64,000 bases of DNA from Saxidomus purpurata (Eukaryota; Mollusca; Bivalvia; Venerida; Veneridae): NCBI GenBank assembly GCA_022818135.1, contig JAFMSR010000015.1, positions 1,985,059 to 2,049,058 of the forward strand, written 5' to 3'. Below the pieces are notes generated by a model. That model did not search any database and was not told the DNA's origin. It worked only from the letters and a program-made list of their open reading frames with translations. Made by a program: the position numbers and the translations under genes. Positions 43,860-56,167 of this stretch are shown here, one piece after another; position 1 is the stretch's first letter; every line of letters starts with the position of its first letter.

Positions 43860-44175
43860 TGCCATAATGACATTCTGACAGAAAATGATTGTAAGAAGAG
43901 ATTTCCAGCATTGATAAAAACTGCAGATATCCTAACATAATGGATTTTGCAAATAACGTAATCGCGTTCTGACAAAATATAAACATGTTTGCGTACCGTA
44001 TTATGTCGTTCTGAGTTAACACAATGATGTTCTGACCCTACATAATAACGTGTGCATACCGCATAGAGATGTTCTTGATCAACAGTACGATGTTCGTACA
44101 CAGCATAATGACACTCTAGCCTTACATGACGATGTTCTAACCTTACGTAAAAATGTTAACGCCTAACATAATGAC
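43860..44175. repeat. Degenerate ~25-30 bp minisatellite
   Basis: Variants of 'cataatgacgttctgacctta' recur about ten times with substitutions ('cgttctga', 'gatgttctga', 'gacactctagc'). The two short open frames here derive from it. Confidence 0.6.
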
Positions 44176-44720
44176 CGGAAACATACAGTAGTGCTGCAAT
44201 AAATGTAAAATTGTAGGGTCAGTGTAAATCAAAGTGCAAAATACACATTGTGTTGCAAGTGATTCACAGTGCAATGAAACTTCAAACATATTTATTCTTT
44301 AGTTAGCCGAATGCTGCTTAAAAGGAAGCTATACGGTGTTTCATCAAATTTGAAAATGTCAAGAGAAAAATCTGCATCAGAATTCCTGGGGAAGTGTTAC
44401 TAAGATGAAAAGTGTCCTAATATGTTTCGACGTAAGTGACAGTCTCATGTTATTTGGATTTGTATTCTTCTGGATATTTCTTTTATTATGATAAAGAAAA
44501 TGCAGGAAAATTATAGTAAATATGTGGGCTTAAAGTAGTATTTCACAGTTTTTAAGTTCTCTAATCAGACAACATGCACACAGCCAGTTACGATTGTGAT
44601 GTGAAGAAATGAAATCTTTGTCCTTCAATGTAATATTCATTTAAGCTGCTTCTGTGCCCTTTCAGGAGACATGAAGGTAATACACGTACTAGCCTTTCTG
44701 ACCGGGTAATACATGTCAAA
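44176..44720. other. Intergenic, no gene seen
   Basis: Nothing I can support. Confidence 0.35.
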
Positions 44721-45020
44721 GTATCTGTTTGCAACATACATCAGCAAATATTTTTCTATTTTGATCCCTGGCGGCAATGTTGTTAAGTCAACCAGAACCA
44801 TTTAAACAAATGTAAGGGAACTTAATGTCAGGATGCTTCTGGCCAAGTTTGGTGATATTTCATGAATTTCCATTCAAAACTGTACACATGCTTCGAATTT
44901 CATTGCGGCAGCTTCAAAAACAGGAAAGTAGGTCGGTAGGTTAAGGTCAGCCAATGTTGATGTTGAAATCTTATTGCAAAACTATCTAAATAGTTAGAAT
45001 GTCATTGCTGTAGCTTAAAC
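44721..45020 (+). repeat. Bivalve dispersed repeat fragment
   Basis: 'ctggccaagtttggtgatatttc' and 'aggaaagtaggtcggtaggt' are phrases repeated at about 47980 ('acaagaaagtaggtcagtag'). It leads directly into the next composite repeat. Confidence 0.45.
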
Positions 45021-45970
45021 AAGAGGGTCATGATGGCCCTATATCGCTCACTTGATAACCAGGATGTCACTTAACCAAGGGAATCAGTTGTTGCTGAAAG
45101 AAGTCAGTAGTTGCTAAGAAAGTCACTGGTTGCCAGGGAAACTCACCTCTGTAAAAAGAACACTGGTCTCTAAAAGTCACCAGCTACCAGGGGCAGTCAA
45201 TGGCTGATAAGGAAATCACTGGTCACTACAGAAAGTCAGTGATTGCCAAAGAGATCAACTGATGCTAGTTGCGAAGGACTTTGACAGATGCGAAGGAAGT
45301 CACTGGTGGCAAGAGGATGCGACCGGTTGCTAAAGAAGTCTCTGGTTGCTAAGGGAACTCACCGGTTGTTACAGGACTAAGATGTTGCTAATAAACTAAT
45401 AAAGTCACTTGTTGCTAAGGAAGTCAATGGTTGCTAAGGAAGTCACTAGTTGCTAGGGCAACTCACGCGTTGCTAGAGGACTTATTTGTTGCTAAGGAAG
45501 GAAGTCAATTGTTGCAAGGCAAAGTCACTTGTTGCTAAGGAAGTTACTGGTTGCAAGACACAGTCACTGGTTGCTAAGGAAGTCATTGGTTGCTTAGAAA
45601 GTCACTGGTTGCTAGGGGACAAAGTTATTGCTAAGGAAGTCAAAGGTCGGTGACAAAGTCATTGGTTCCCAGGGGACTAAGTTGTTGTTAAGGAAGTCAA
45701 TGGTTGCTAAGAAAGTCCCTTGTTCCTAGATGAAGTCATTGCCTGCTAAGGAAAGTCATTGGTTGCTAGCTGAACCTACTGATTGTTATGAGACTAAGTT
45801 GTTGCTAAGGAAGTCAGTGGTTGCTAAAGAAATCAATGGTTGTTAAGGAAGTCACTTGTTTCCAGGGGAAGTCCCTGGTCGCTTAGGAAGTCACTGTTTT
45901 CTAAGGAAGTCACTGGTGGCTAGGTAAGTCCCTTGTTGCTATAGGAACTTGTTGGAAGCTAGGTAATTCC
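45006..45970 (+). repeat. Header plus ~20-bp 'gttgctaaggaagtcactg' minisatellite
   Basis: Starts 'aacaagagggtcatgatggc', 'cctatatcgctcacttga'. It is followed by about 900 bp of variable units built on 'ggttgctaaggaagtcactg', many times repeated. A three-unit version with the same header is at 14612. Confidence 0.8.
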
Positions 45971-47980
45971 AAAGCAAAATTTAAACAATCTTGGTAGAGG
46001 TCCACAAGACAATGCTACCTACTAAATATCTGTAGACCTTGTGATTTTGGAGAAGAAGATTTTTAAATGTTTCTTATATAAGTCTGTGGTAAACAAGTGA
46101 CCCCCGGGCAGAACAAATATTGACCCCAAAGGCAAGATTTGAAAAATGTGTGCGGAGGTATGCTACATGCCAAATATCTAACCTCAGGGCATTGTGGTTT
46201 CAGAGAAAGACGATTTTTAAAGTGTTTTCCAATGTAAGTCTATATTGAAACCAGTAACCCTGGGTGTGATCAATATTGACACCAGGGGCATGATTTGAAC
46301 TGGTAAATTTTGAACCGGGATCATGATTTGAACAATTTCGGAACAGGTCCACTAGTCAATGCTATATGCTAAATATCTAAGCTTTCGCCTTTGTGGTTAC
46401 AGAGGAGAATATGTTTAAAAAGATTTTCTTATACATGTAGAAACTTATGTAAAATAAGTGAACCCCATAATGTGGTCAATTTTGACACGGGGGTCATGCT
46501 TTTAACAATTTTGTTAGAGGTTTACTAGGCAATATGACACAACAAATTTCTAAGCTCTAGTCCTTGTGGTTTCAGAGAAGATTTTTAAAAAAACAATTCC
46601 TATATTAATATATGTAAAATTAAATGACACACCCGGGCGGTGTCAATTTTGACCCGGGGGTCATGATTTGAACAATTTTGATAGAGGTCTACTAGGCAAT
46701 GCTACATATCTTATATCTAAGCACTGGGCCTTGTGGCTTCAAAGAAGATTTTTTTAAAAGTTTTTCTTACAGAAACCTTTGTAAAATCAACTGACCACTT
46801 TTGACTCGGGGGTAATGAATTGAACAATCTTGGTAGAGGTCTACTAGGCAATGCTACAAGTCAAATATCTAAGCTATAGGCCTTGTGATATAAGAGAAGC
46901 AGATTTTGAAAGTGTATCTTATAGAAACATATGTAAAATCAAGTGACCCTCGGATCAATTGTGAGCCGGGAGTGATTATTTGAACATTTTTTGTCCCACA
47001 TGACAATAATACATGCCAAATTTCTAAACTGTTGGCCTTATTGTTTTGAAGAAGACGATTTTTAAATGTTTTCCTATTTAAGTCTGTAGTAAACAAGTGA
47101 CCCCAGTGGCAATCTTTGAGAAACGTGTGCGGAGGTCCACTAGCCAATGCTACATGCCAAATATCTAACCTCAGGGCCTTGTGTGTTTTAGAGAAGTTTT
47201 GGTAGAGGGTCACTAGTTAATGCTACATCCCAAATAGCTAAGTTTTCGCCTTTGTATTTTCAGAGAAGAAGATTTTTTAAAAGTTTTTTCTACAGAAACC
47301 TTAATCAAGTTAACCCCAGAATGTGGTGAAGTTTTACCCGGGGGTCATGATTTTAACAATTTTGGTAGAGGTTCACTAGGCAATATTACACACCACATTT
47401 CTTAGCTCTGGGCCTTGTGGTTTCAGAGAAGATTTAAGAAAAGTTTTTTCTACATAAACATATGTTATATTAAATGACACACCCGGGCGGGGTCAATTTT
47501 GACCCGGGGTTATGATTTTAACTGTTTTGATAGAGGTCTACTAGGCAATTCTACATGCCAAGTATCTAAGCACTGGGCACTGTGGTTCTAGAAAAGAAGA
47601 TTTTTTAAGTAAATCAAGTGACCCCTTTTGACCCGGGGGTCATGATTTGAACAGTTTTGGTAGAGACCCACTAGACAATGCTGAATGCAAAATATCTAAG
47701 CTCTGGCCTTGCAGTTTTGGAGAAGAAGATTTTTAAAGTTTTTCCTATTTGTTCCCATAGCAACCAGAATTCTGCATGTAATGAAATTCTTTGAACAAAT
47801 TTGGTAGAGCTTTATGCAAGGAACATTTCTGCTAAGTTTTATCAACATTGCCTTAGTGGCTTCAGAGGAGATGTGATTTGAAGCAAATGTTAACGACGGA
47901 CGACAGACGACGGACAAACGCCGGACAATCACCGATCCTAAAAGCTCATCATGTCCACTTTGTGGTAAGGTGAGCTAAAA
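45971..47980 (+). repeat. Composite repeat of ~150-200 bp modules and tail
   Basis: Each module has 'gaacaattttggtagaggtc', 'ctaggcaatgctacatgcc', 'aaatatctaagctctggcct', 'gtggtttcagagaagaag' and 'cgggcggggtcaattttgac'. About ten modules can be followed. The tail is 'acgacggacgacagacgacg', then 'ctttgtggtaaggtgagcta'. Open frames inside are not genes. Confidence 0.75.
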
Positions 47981-48980
47981 ACAAGAAAGTAGGTCAGTAG
48001 GTAAAAAACACAACCCAGGACTGGGCAAACTTGGATCCAATGGTTTTGATTTGAACAATATTGGTCAAGACTAACTTCACTATCTAGTTTGAAGATAATA
48101 GACCTAATGGTTCTCCCACTATTGCACATAATAGATCTGACCTTGACCGTGACCCGTGACCTAACTATCAACTGCTGGTTAAGATCAACATATCAATAAA
48201 ATATGATGATCCTATGCCCGATGGTTTTCGAGTTTTGGTCACAATAGGTCTAAACCTTGTAATCCCTTGGGCGATGTCAATTTTGACCCCAGGGGCATAA
48301 TGCGAACAAAATTCTTACAGGACCACGTTACAGGCTCTTGACCACGCAGTTTCAGACAAGAAGATTTTTTAAAGTTTCTAATAAGACCATGTCACATACC
48401 AAATATCTAAGCTCTAAACCTTGTGGTTTAAGAGGATATATTTTAGCTTTTCCTATATAAGTCTATATGGAAACCAGTGACCCAGGGGGATGATTTGAAC
48501 AACCTTGATAGAAGACCCAATAGCTATGCTCTCAGCATTGTGTTTTGGAGAAGAATAGTTTGATAGGTTTCCCTATATAAGCCTATGTAACATCAAGTGA
48601 CCCGGGTTTGATGAATTGAACAATCTTGGTAGAAGTCTAATAAACAATGCTTCATGCCAAATATATAAGCTCTGTGCCTTGTGGTTTCTGGGAAGTAGAA
48701 TTAAAAAAATCATAAAGAAAGCTAAGTAAAATCAAGTAACCCTCAGGGCGGGGTCAATTTTGAACCGGGGATTATGATCTGAACAGTCTTGGAAGAGGCT
48801 ACATCCGAAATATTCTAGTTTTGTGCCTTCTGTTTTTTTGACAATAAGATTTCCGATTTCCTATTTGTTGTCATAGCAACCACAGTTCTAATTGGATCTA
48901 CTTCATTTAATGTGGATCACCTGCATAAGTTCAATAAGCAATAGATTCATAAGAAGTTTGGTTGAACCGACGGTGAGTGA
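47981..48980 (+). repeat. Second composite repeat, more diverged
   Basis: Starts 'acaagaaagtaggtcagtag' with 'gaccttgaccgtgacc', then four more modules of the same type to about 48960. Confidence 0.6.
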
Positions 48981-48989
48981 TCACAAAAG

Positions 48990-49340
48990 CTCACCCTCAA
49001 CATAAGTGCTAAAAAGTAAATTATAGCAGGTTTTGTTGCGGCGTGGCTTGATGTCTGGTCGGATCTAGCAAATAATGAAGTTTTATAGAGACAGTCTGTC
49101 CATACACATTCCACGAAGACTTGATTCTTATTGCTGAAGAATGTGGCTTTCCAGAGAATAAACAATTATAAAGAAGTAGGTTTTCCTATGACTTGGCCAA
49201 TGTTTGGATCTGATTGGGCCCATAACCAAACAAGGTTGATATTTGTAGCTTTACCAATTTCTTCAAGGCTTATGAGGTTTAGTTGTGATTGGGCAAACAC
49301 TCTGGCTTCCGTAGGGCAAACAAGCTTAAATAGAACCCTT
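48990..49340. repeat. Dispersed repeat, second copy of the 38.1-kb sequence
   Basis: Shares the 'gcggcgtggcttgatgtctg', 'ttccacgaagacttgattct' and 'gctgaagaatgtggc' order with 38160-38310 and continues for about 130 bp more. It ends where the palindrome begins. Confidence 0.55.
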
Positions 49341-49341
49341 T

Positions 49342-51860
49342 ACAATTATGGTGAATTAGTTGAGGCAAAATGAGAACGGAGAACTTTTTAAAGCTACTCG
49401 CTGTTAGATTTTTGGTAAAAAAAATTAAGATCTTCAAACTGTTTGTAAATAACGTATTTTAGAACATATAGTCATATAAGGTCCCAGTCTAAATTCCAGT
49501 CACGTATATCTCTAAATTTAAAAAAATACGCTACCAAACCCTTTTGTAATTTCAATACAAACATATAGTGTAGCGGTGCCGTGTAACCGACATTTATAAT
49601 CGATTTCTGCAAATTCCTACCTAGATTCTTGCTTATATTTAGATTCAAGCCTTAAAGTTCATATTTATGTATTAGTGCGTCAACTTTATAAAACAAATAT
49701 TTTTTTCAACGGTAACTGAGAGCGAGCAGCTTTAAAACAAGAGGTCTAATAGTGTCATTATCGCTCTACTGGACTGACTGGACTTTTGTGAAAGAAAATG
49801 AAACAAAGGTCACTGTCTGTGACCGTGACATAGACCCATTGAACTCAAAACAGTAGGAATCATCTACTGAGTAAATATACTGTCGTGAGTAAAACCAACC
49901 ATCCTATGAAATCTGAAGACTCTTGTTGATAATTAGATTTTCAAAGTCCGGGTCAGTGTAACCTTGACCGTGACCTACTCATCCGAAACAATATTGGTAT
50001 CATCTACGGGTTGCATGCAACCTTCTCAGTTTGTTTCACAAATGTCAAAAGAAAATTGTGACCTGTAGAGTGTAATTAAAGAAAAGTTAACAGACCATGG
50101 CCTTTGGCCCACTTATCCCAAAAACAGTATATGTCTTTTACTTAGCAAGACCAATCATCCTATAAAGTTTGAGGACTGTGTGTGAGAAAGATCTCGTGAT
50201 ATTAAAGTGACATGTAGAGTGCTATCGAGGATAAGCTAATTGAGGTCACTGTGACTTTTGAGCCACTGAGTCCAAAAACTATAAAGATCATCTACACGTT
50301 GCAGGGAACCTTCTGAGCAAGTTTGATGCAAGTTAAGGCGTACGAACGGACAGACAACTGAAAAAACACCATTGCGTAAGCTCTGCTGGATTGTGTCCAG
50401 TTTAGCTAAAAACGTGTATTGTGAAAACATTTACTAGTAAACACATACGCGGCTTTTTTTACTTACACTTACAGTTTGTACTGTAAAACAACTGTACTAT
50501 TGAAACACATATAATAACAATTTGTATTAAGATAAGGCAATAATGTAAGAATTCCTTTGGATACTTGCGTTTGTGGAAGTGGTGTTTTACTTGAAATCAC
50601 AGACGTGTACATGACGGCTCAACAACTGTCAAATTAACAAGTTATTTGTCATTAGAACGTGTTGAAATACTCATTTACCCATTTACCAATTGATTGTTTA
50701 TTTTATTATCACAAAATTCGTTGGTCTAGCTAGACTAGCTAAAAAAAGCCGCGTATGTGTTTACTAGTAAATGTTTTCACAATACACGTTTTTAGCTAAA
50801 CTGGACACAATCCAGCAGAGCTTACGCAATGGTGTTTTTTCAGTTGTCTGTCCGTTCGTACGCCTTAACTTGCATCAAACTTGCTCAGAAGGTTCCCTGC
50901 AACGTGTAGATGATCTTTATAGTTTTTGGACTCAGTGGCTCAAAAGTCACAGTGACCTCAATTAGCTTATCCTCGATAGCACTCTACATGTCACTTTAAT
51001 ATCACGAGATCTTTCTCACACACAGTCCTCAAACTTTATAGGATGATTGGTCTTGCTAAGTAAAAGACATATACTGTTTTTGGGATAAGTGGGCCAAAGG
51101 CCATGGTCTGTTAACTTTTCTTTAATTACACTCTACAGGTCACAATTTTCTTTTTGACATTTGTGAAACAAACTGAGAAGGTTGCATGCAACCCGTAGAT
51201 GATACCAATATTGTTTCGGATGAGTAGGTCACGGTCAAGGTTACACTGACCCGGACTTTGAAAATCTAATTATCAACAAGAGTCTTCAGATTTCATAGGA
51301 TGGTTGGTTTTACTCACGACAGTATATTTACTCAGTAGATGATTCCTACTGTTTTGAGTTCAATGGGTCTATGTCACGGTCACAGACAGTGACCTTTGTT
51401 TCATTTTCTTTCACAAAAGTCCAGTCAGTCCAGTAGAGCGATAATGACACTATTAGACCTCTTGTTTTAAAGCTGCTCGCTCTCAGTTACCGTTGAAAAA
51501 AATATTTGTTTTATAAAGTTGACGCACTAATACATAAATATGAACTTTAAGGCTTGAATCTAAATATAAGCAAGAATCTAGGTAGGAATTTGCAGAAATC
51601 GATTATAAATGTCGGTTACACGGCACCGCTACACTATATGTTTGTATTGAAATTACAAAAGGGTTTGGTAGCGTATTTTTTTAAATTTAGAGATATACGT
51701 GACTGGAATTTAGACTGGGACCTTATATGACTATATGTTCTAAAATACGTTATTTACAAACAGTTTGAAGATCTTAATTTTTTTTACCAAAAATCTAACA
51801 GCGAGTAGCTTTAAAAAGTTCTCCGTTCTCATTTTGCCTCAACTAATTCACCATAATTGT
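49342..51860. repeat. Near-perfect palindrome, 1.12-kb arms, 280-bp spacer
   Basis: Left arm 49342-50460 (1119 bp) and right arm 50741-51860 (1120 bp) are reverse complements. The only difference I found is a run of 4 A (near 50047) against 5 T (near 51151). The spacer 50461-50740 is not palindromic. Each arm holds one copy of a ~680-bp bivalve repeat beginning 'aacaagaggtctaatagtgt'. The identical 64-codon frames at 50236-50430 and 50771-50965 are mirror images of that repeat, not genes. No target duplication flanks the structure. I checked long stretches by eye, not every base. Confidence 0.9.
49736..50420 (+). repeat. Bivalve dispersed repeat in the left arm
   Basis: 'aacaagaggtctaatagtgt' to 'gtccagtttagctaaaaa', with 'gtgacctgtagag', 'ccttgaccgtgacc' and 'gcgtacgaacggacagacaa'. 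The mirror copy lies at 50781-51466. Confidence 0.65.
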
Positions 51861-53800
51861 CATGCTTATTTCGTTTGCTATATAAAGTATGTATGTGTAC
51901 ATTATATAAAAGTTTGATAGTTAATGAATTCCCGTTAAGACACAATGCAGAATTTATCATTATATTTTTGGTTCAATTCAGCGGGTTACATCAACACAGA
52001 TTTAACTTTCGAGTAATTCAGTTTAATCTTTATTTATTCAACAGAAGCACGTGTAAAACAACAGACCATATAATTATTAATAATTAGTCGTGAATGGTTG
52101 AGAGAACAAGTATTTTCAACACTTTCCAAGGAACTGATTTGATTTAACTAGATTTAGCAACAGCACTACAATAAACGATATAAAGTCAAACTATAAACTA
52201 TTTTACACAATACAAATGCACATGACTGAATTAATTTAGCCATGAAGAACGAAAATAGAACGAAATATTGCCAGTGACAGAATGAAAAGTTTACAGACGA
52301 CTCGATATTCGTTGAATTCAGCCAGTTAGCTTCAAGCCCTTTTTTAATGAATCAGCAGCGCAGCGTAAGTTCGAACTGACTTTTTTAAGATCAGTTTCAG
52401 TCTCATATATTTATACAAAAATAAGTTACAATAGGACTTTGTTCAACTTACTGAAAACTAATGCTAGGGGTAGAAAACGGCGGAGCTGTATTCTACTGCA
52501 TATACGTTGTTCTTTAAACGCTTCTTCAAAGTAAAATTGTTGTCACAATGTGTTTCTTACTGTTTACAATATCACTGGAAAAATACTGTGCTACACCTAC
52601 AACATGCACTTCCGCTTTGAAAGTAACGTTTGGAACGTTTACCGTACAAATAACGGCCAGTTTTGCTGGATTTAATCATGATTAATCTGATGATTAATTT
52701 AAGTAGGTTATAAAGGGAAAAGTGCTTAATGAAATAATGTTTGAAGAGAATTAGCTGAATTATACAATATTTGAATCATATGTAAAATATGTATTATGTA
52801 AGTTCCCTGTTCGAAACTGACTTTCTTGTTAGTCAAACTGTTGTTTTTTCAAGTCAAATAGTTTATAATTTGGCTGTATATTTTTACTGCTACGCTATTA
52901 TAACATTTAGCTGAACTGTGTACTAAAGTAATTGAATTAAAACTGGTATGTAGCGCTGTATTACGCCCAGAGTGTGACCTTGTCCTTCAAGATAGCCCTC
53001 AAAGGTTTTACGCATAACAAACCCATGGAATCTGGGCAACAATTTCGTAAAGGTTATTTCTAAATCAGTCAATGCATTACTGAACTAAGCAAACATGTAG
53101 TTAAAATCGATCTGTGATTGGTTGGGGGCTTATACAGTGTAACGTAGCCAGTAGTACGATTTGCACGTGGTTAAATTGAATTTTAGGTTCAGTATGCTAC
53201 TCCAAAAACCTCAAGTTGGTGCTACTGTATGGGGTTTGTCACAACAGTCATCCTCTTTTTAAGCTACATTACGATTTCAATCACTTTAAACAACTAATAA
53301 CCTTGTCAAGGGTAAAGGGTTCTTCATACAGCAGCAACCAATAATTCAAGAAGGGGCAGCAATACAGCACCACTGCCGGTTTATAAGTGGTCGTCTTTAG
53401 ATGATGAGATTTGCCCGCTCTTACGTGTAATACGACACAACCTACCCATATCAACAGCACGGCTCACCATTCAATAAGAAAATATTTTGCAACAAAATAT
53501 AATGTCCTTATCAGCATGTGTGCAGAGTCTCAAATGACCCCAATGTTCTTGTACAACTTGCAGGTGATCAGCGTTTCAAAACGCATTTATTAGTTTCAGA
53601 CCACGGATAGACATCAAATACTCGAACTCATGTGTTAGACCTTGATCAAACATCCGTAAAATATAACCGCTTTGAATTCTTGTTATGCTAAAATGACAAC
53701 TATAAACGTTTCACCTCTTCATTCGAATTACATCCAGAAAAGACTTGCTTTTAAGTTTGTTTGTATTATTCAGAGACGAGAAAAGCATTTAGGTTGTAGA
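51861..53800. other. Intergenic, no gene supported
   Basis: Mostly AT-rich single-copy-looking sequence. The short open frames at 51857 and 53411 have no recognisable content. Confidence 0.4.
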
Positions 53801-53810
53801 GCATAGTTAC

Positions 53811-54074
53811 TTGAATGGGCAATTTATATGTTTTATATTGTTCGAGTATTTGAGTGTCGAAATATACAAGGACATTACCTTTTTACAGCCTATATCGAAC
53901 ATTTTAGCATTTCATATGTTGGACAAAATTCAGAAGGGCAAGAAAATCGTTATTTATATTGACAATAAGAGTCTTGTTGCGGTATTGAAAAAACATCATA
54001 TTACATGTATGTTATTCTTAATATATGTAGTATTACGCCATTTTCTTAAACACAGTCAAATGAAAGAGGTATAA
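53811..54074 (+). pseudogene. RNase H-like retroelement fragment
   Basis: In the 87-codon frame, 'KGKKIVIYIDNKSLVAVLKK' followed by a hydrophobic helix '..LFLIYVVLRHFLK' resembles the RNase H core 'V.F.TDN.SVV.IINKQTS....L..L.R.LVL.CLK' of retroelements such as the DIRS group. The usual D/T before DN is 'ID' here. There is no supporting RT or recombinase nearby. Confidence 0.35.
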
Positions 54075-54926
54075 AGTTATAAACTATATTTAAACTGGAA
54101 AGTTACCGTTCAAATTAACTACAAAGTACTACGGCTCTGAATGTCCAGCGTAAGACTATGATTATCCTACGTTAACAGTTTTAGTTATCGCCCATACAGT
54201 ATATATAGTCTATTTAGATATGGTCCGATGTAAGGAAGATTTGATACGGTCCAATTATCTGGTATGTAAACATTTCAAACGATTTTCTTGTATGTAAACC
54301 TTAGAAACGACATCTATTTCTTCTGCTTGAGAAGTTTTGATAGCGTCTGCATCTGCGCAAGACTTATTTGATTATTCAAGTTTTCACAATGATATCGTTA
54401 ACAGTTGTTGCCGTGTTCGTTTGTGCTTGCAGTGTAAGTCGTGTCATTATGATGCTGAACTAGATCACCTCTCTCTGCTATATTTAGTCCGACTCCGTGA
54501 TCATTTGGTAAGAGTGAGAACGTTGGCAGTTATTTAAGGAGGATAGGGATCTTTTACTGGTTCTTCTCAGGACAATCGATGAGTAAACTGACCGCCTGTA
54601 AAAATTGCCGAAATACGGTCGAAACTCATTCAGAAAAAACATATACTGTTTCTTTGACGATGTTATCTACATACGAGTGTCTATGCTGTTTGCACACCGA
54701 CATGGCTGACCACCGAAGGAAGTGCAGAACGAAACGACAAGACTTAGTGTCTTAAAGCAAGACATTGATTGTTTACGTATGTTTCAGTTTAACAAAGATT
54801 TTGTTTCGCTGAACATTGCAAATTGTTGAAAGTTTTAAACATGCAGATTATCATGCGTTTGAACTGATTTGAACCATTCATTATGTTCTGTGCATTTCGA
54901 TATCTCTTAATATTGATCTTTATGGC
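54075..54926. other. Intergenic up to the tandem array
   Basis: The 66-codon frame at 54337-54537 has no domain I can name. Confidence 0.35.
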
Positions 54927-55304
54927 TGAGGTAAACTACAGTTACAATCTCTACGTAGAATATCTGAGTGCAATACATTTTAGTTAGAAAATCACAGTTT
55001 ACATTAGAATGTACGACGTCTTCCTTTGCCTATCCAGCATACCTATTTTAAAACCATTAATGGTCTGATGTGCAGAAGTGGCGATAGTGGTCGATTTCCT
55101 AAAGTATTAAACTTGTTTTTGCCCGATTATAAGTTGTCAAAGAATAATACTCATTCCAAACGTCTTTCATTTATCTTTTCCCGGCGAGCAAGTTTCAACA
55201 CCATCGTTTCAGCGAAAATCTAGTTCTAGAGCCATAAACTGTCAGCTTTCTCATGAAACTCATAAACTCATGAAGGGACATAGTAGCCTTGCCCGAAATG
55301 TTGG

Positions 55305-55378
55305 CCATCACCTAATTAGAGGTTACGGTGACTAGAGGACAACGACTTTAACCACTAGGCCACGGAGGCGGTTATGAC
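55305..55378 (-). mobile_element. Truncated tRNA-type SINE head (array copy 1)
   Basis: The minus strand reads 'aaccgcctccgtggcctagt' then 'ggttaaagtcgttg', a box A-type SINE start familiar in bivalves. No box B follows. Repeated near 58879-58952 and 61084-61157, and lost in copy 2. Confidence 0.5.
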
Positions 55379-56113
55379 GCCCGAATATCCGGCGTGCTGT
55401 GCATCTCAACGTACAATCATCAAGAGTTGTCTTGCATCTGACTTATGTCACTGGAGAATCACTGATCAGAAGTACCTTTTTTATTTATACATGTTTATAT
55501 GTTTTTCGTTTAAAACGTGTACAATGTAAGCAATGTCACACTGTCTTATAAATAAACATGATTTATAGAATCATTAACTTACAATGTGTGTTGTCTGTTC
55601 CGATAAATATTTGCATGCATGATGCCATCGCTCAAAATGTTCACAATGTAAATTATTTTAAAGCGATTTCGTTTGCAAATTAATGTTTAAGGGCGACTTT
55701 TGCAACAGAGGGAATCATCTTTATGTATACATTTAGCATAAATAGGCGATTAAAACTCCATTTGAGGTCACACCTGACTTGAACGGTAAAACAGAAAGAA
55801 CAAAAAACATGAACTTAAATATTCTATTTTAGATGAAAATGATGTTTCTTTGGCTAAGTTAAAACACATAATTATTTAGATTTTATGTTATGAAACATTT
55901 ATTCAATGGCTTGTCATCGAGATCGTGGAACAATCCATTGAACTAATGTACGAGGTAAAGTTCACTTAATACATATACTCTCAGGCTATCTTGAAAATAA
56001 ATTCAACTGTCAATCGAGAAGCCATTGTAATACGTGTTTGGATACAGTAATTGTGGAACGACATCCTTCACGTTATTCTATTAACAGTTGTTACACAAAA
56101 ATGCATGAATTAC

Positions 56114-56167
56114 CTTTAGTTTCATAAAGATCATATTCTTTATTCCTTCTGCCAGATTGTGCCATCC
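56114..56167 (-). CDS. Candidate start exon MAQSGRRNKEYDLYETK, array copy 1
   Basis: 54 nt between acceptor 'tatattttag' (AG 56169-56168) and donor AAAG|GTAATT. GG precedes ATG (56165-56163), and 17 codons plus one G follow. Upstream, a donor CAGCTTATTG|GTGAGT at 56311 defines a preceding, probably untranslated, exon and a 143-nt intron (56168-56310). The combination of a strong donor, intron, in-frame short start exon and second donor is characteristic of a gene 5' end. No following exon was found in the unit. If the donor is not used, the frame continues only seven codons. No homologue is known to me. Confidence 0.4.

Noticed and set aside
45060..45960. CRISPR-like regular repetition
   Set aside because: Units are contiguous 20-bp minisatellite copies without unique spacers, in an animal genome.
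50236..50965. Two identical 64-codon frames on opposite strands
   Set aside because: Mirror images created by the palindrome, and they lie in a dispersed repeat that is non-coding elsewhere.
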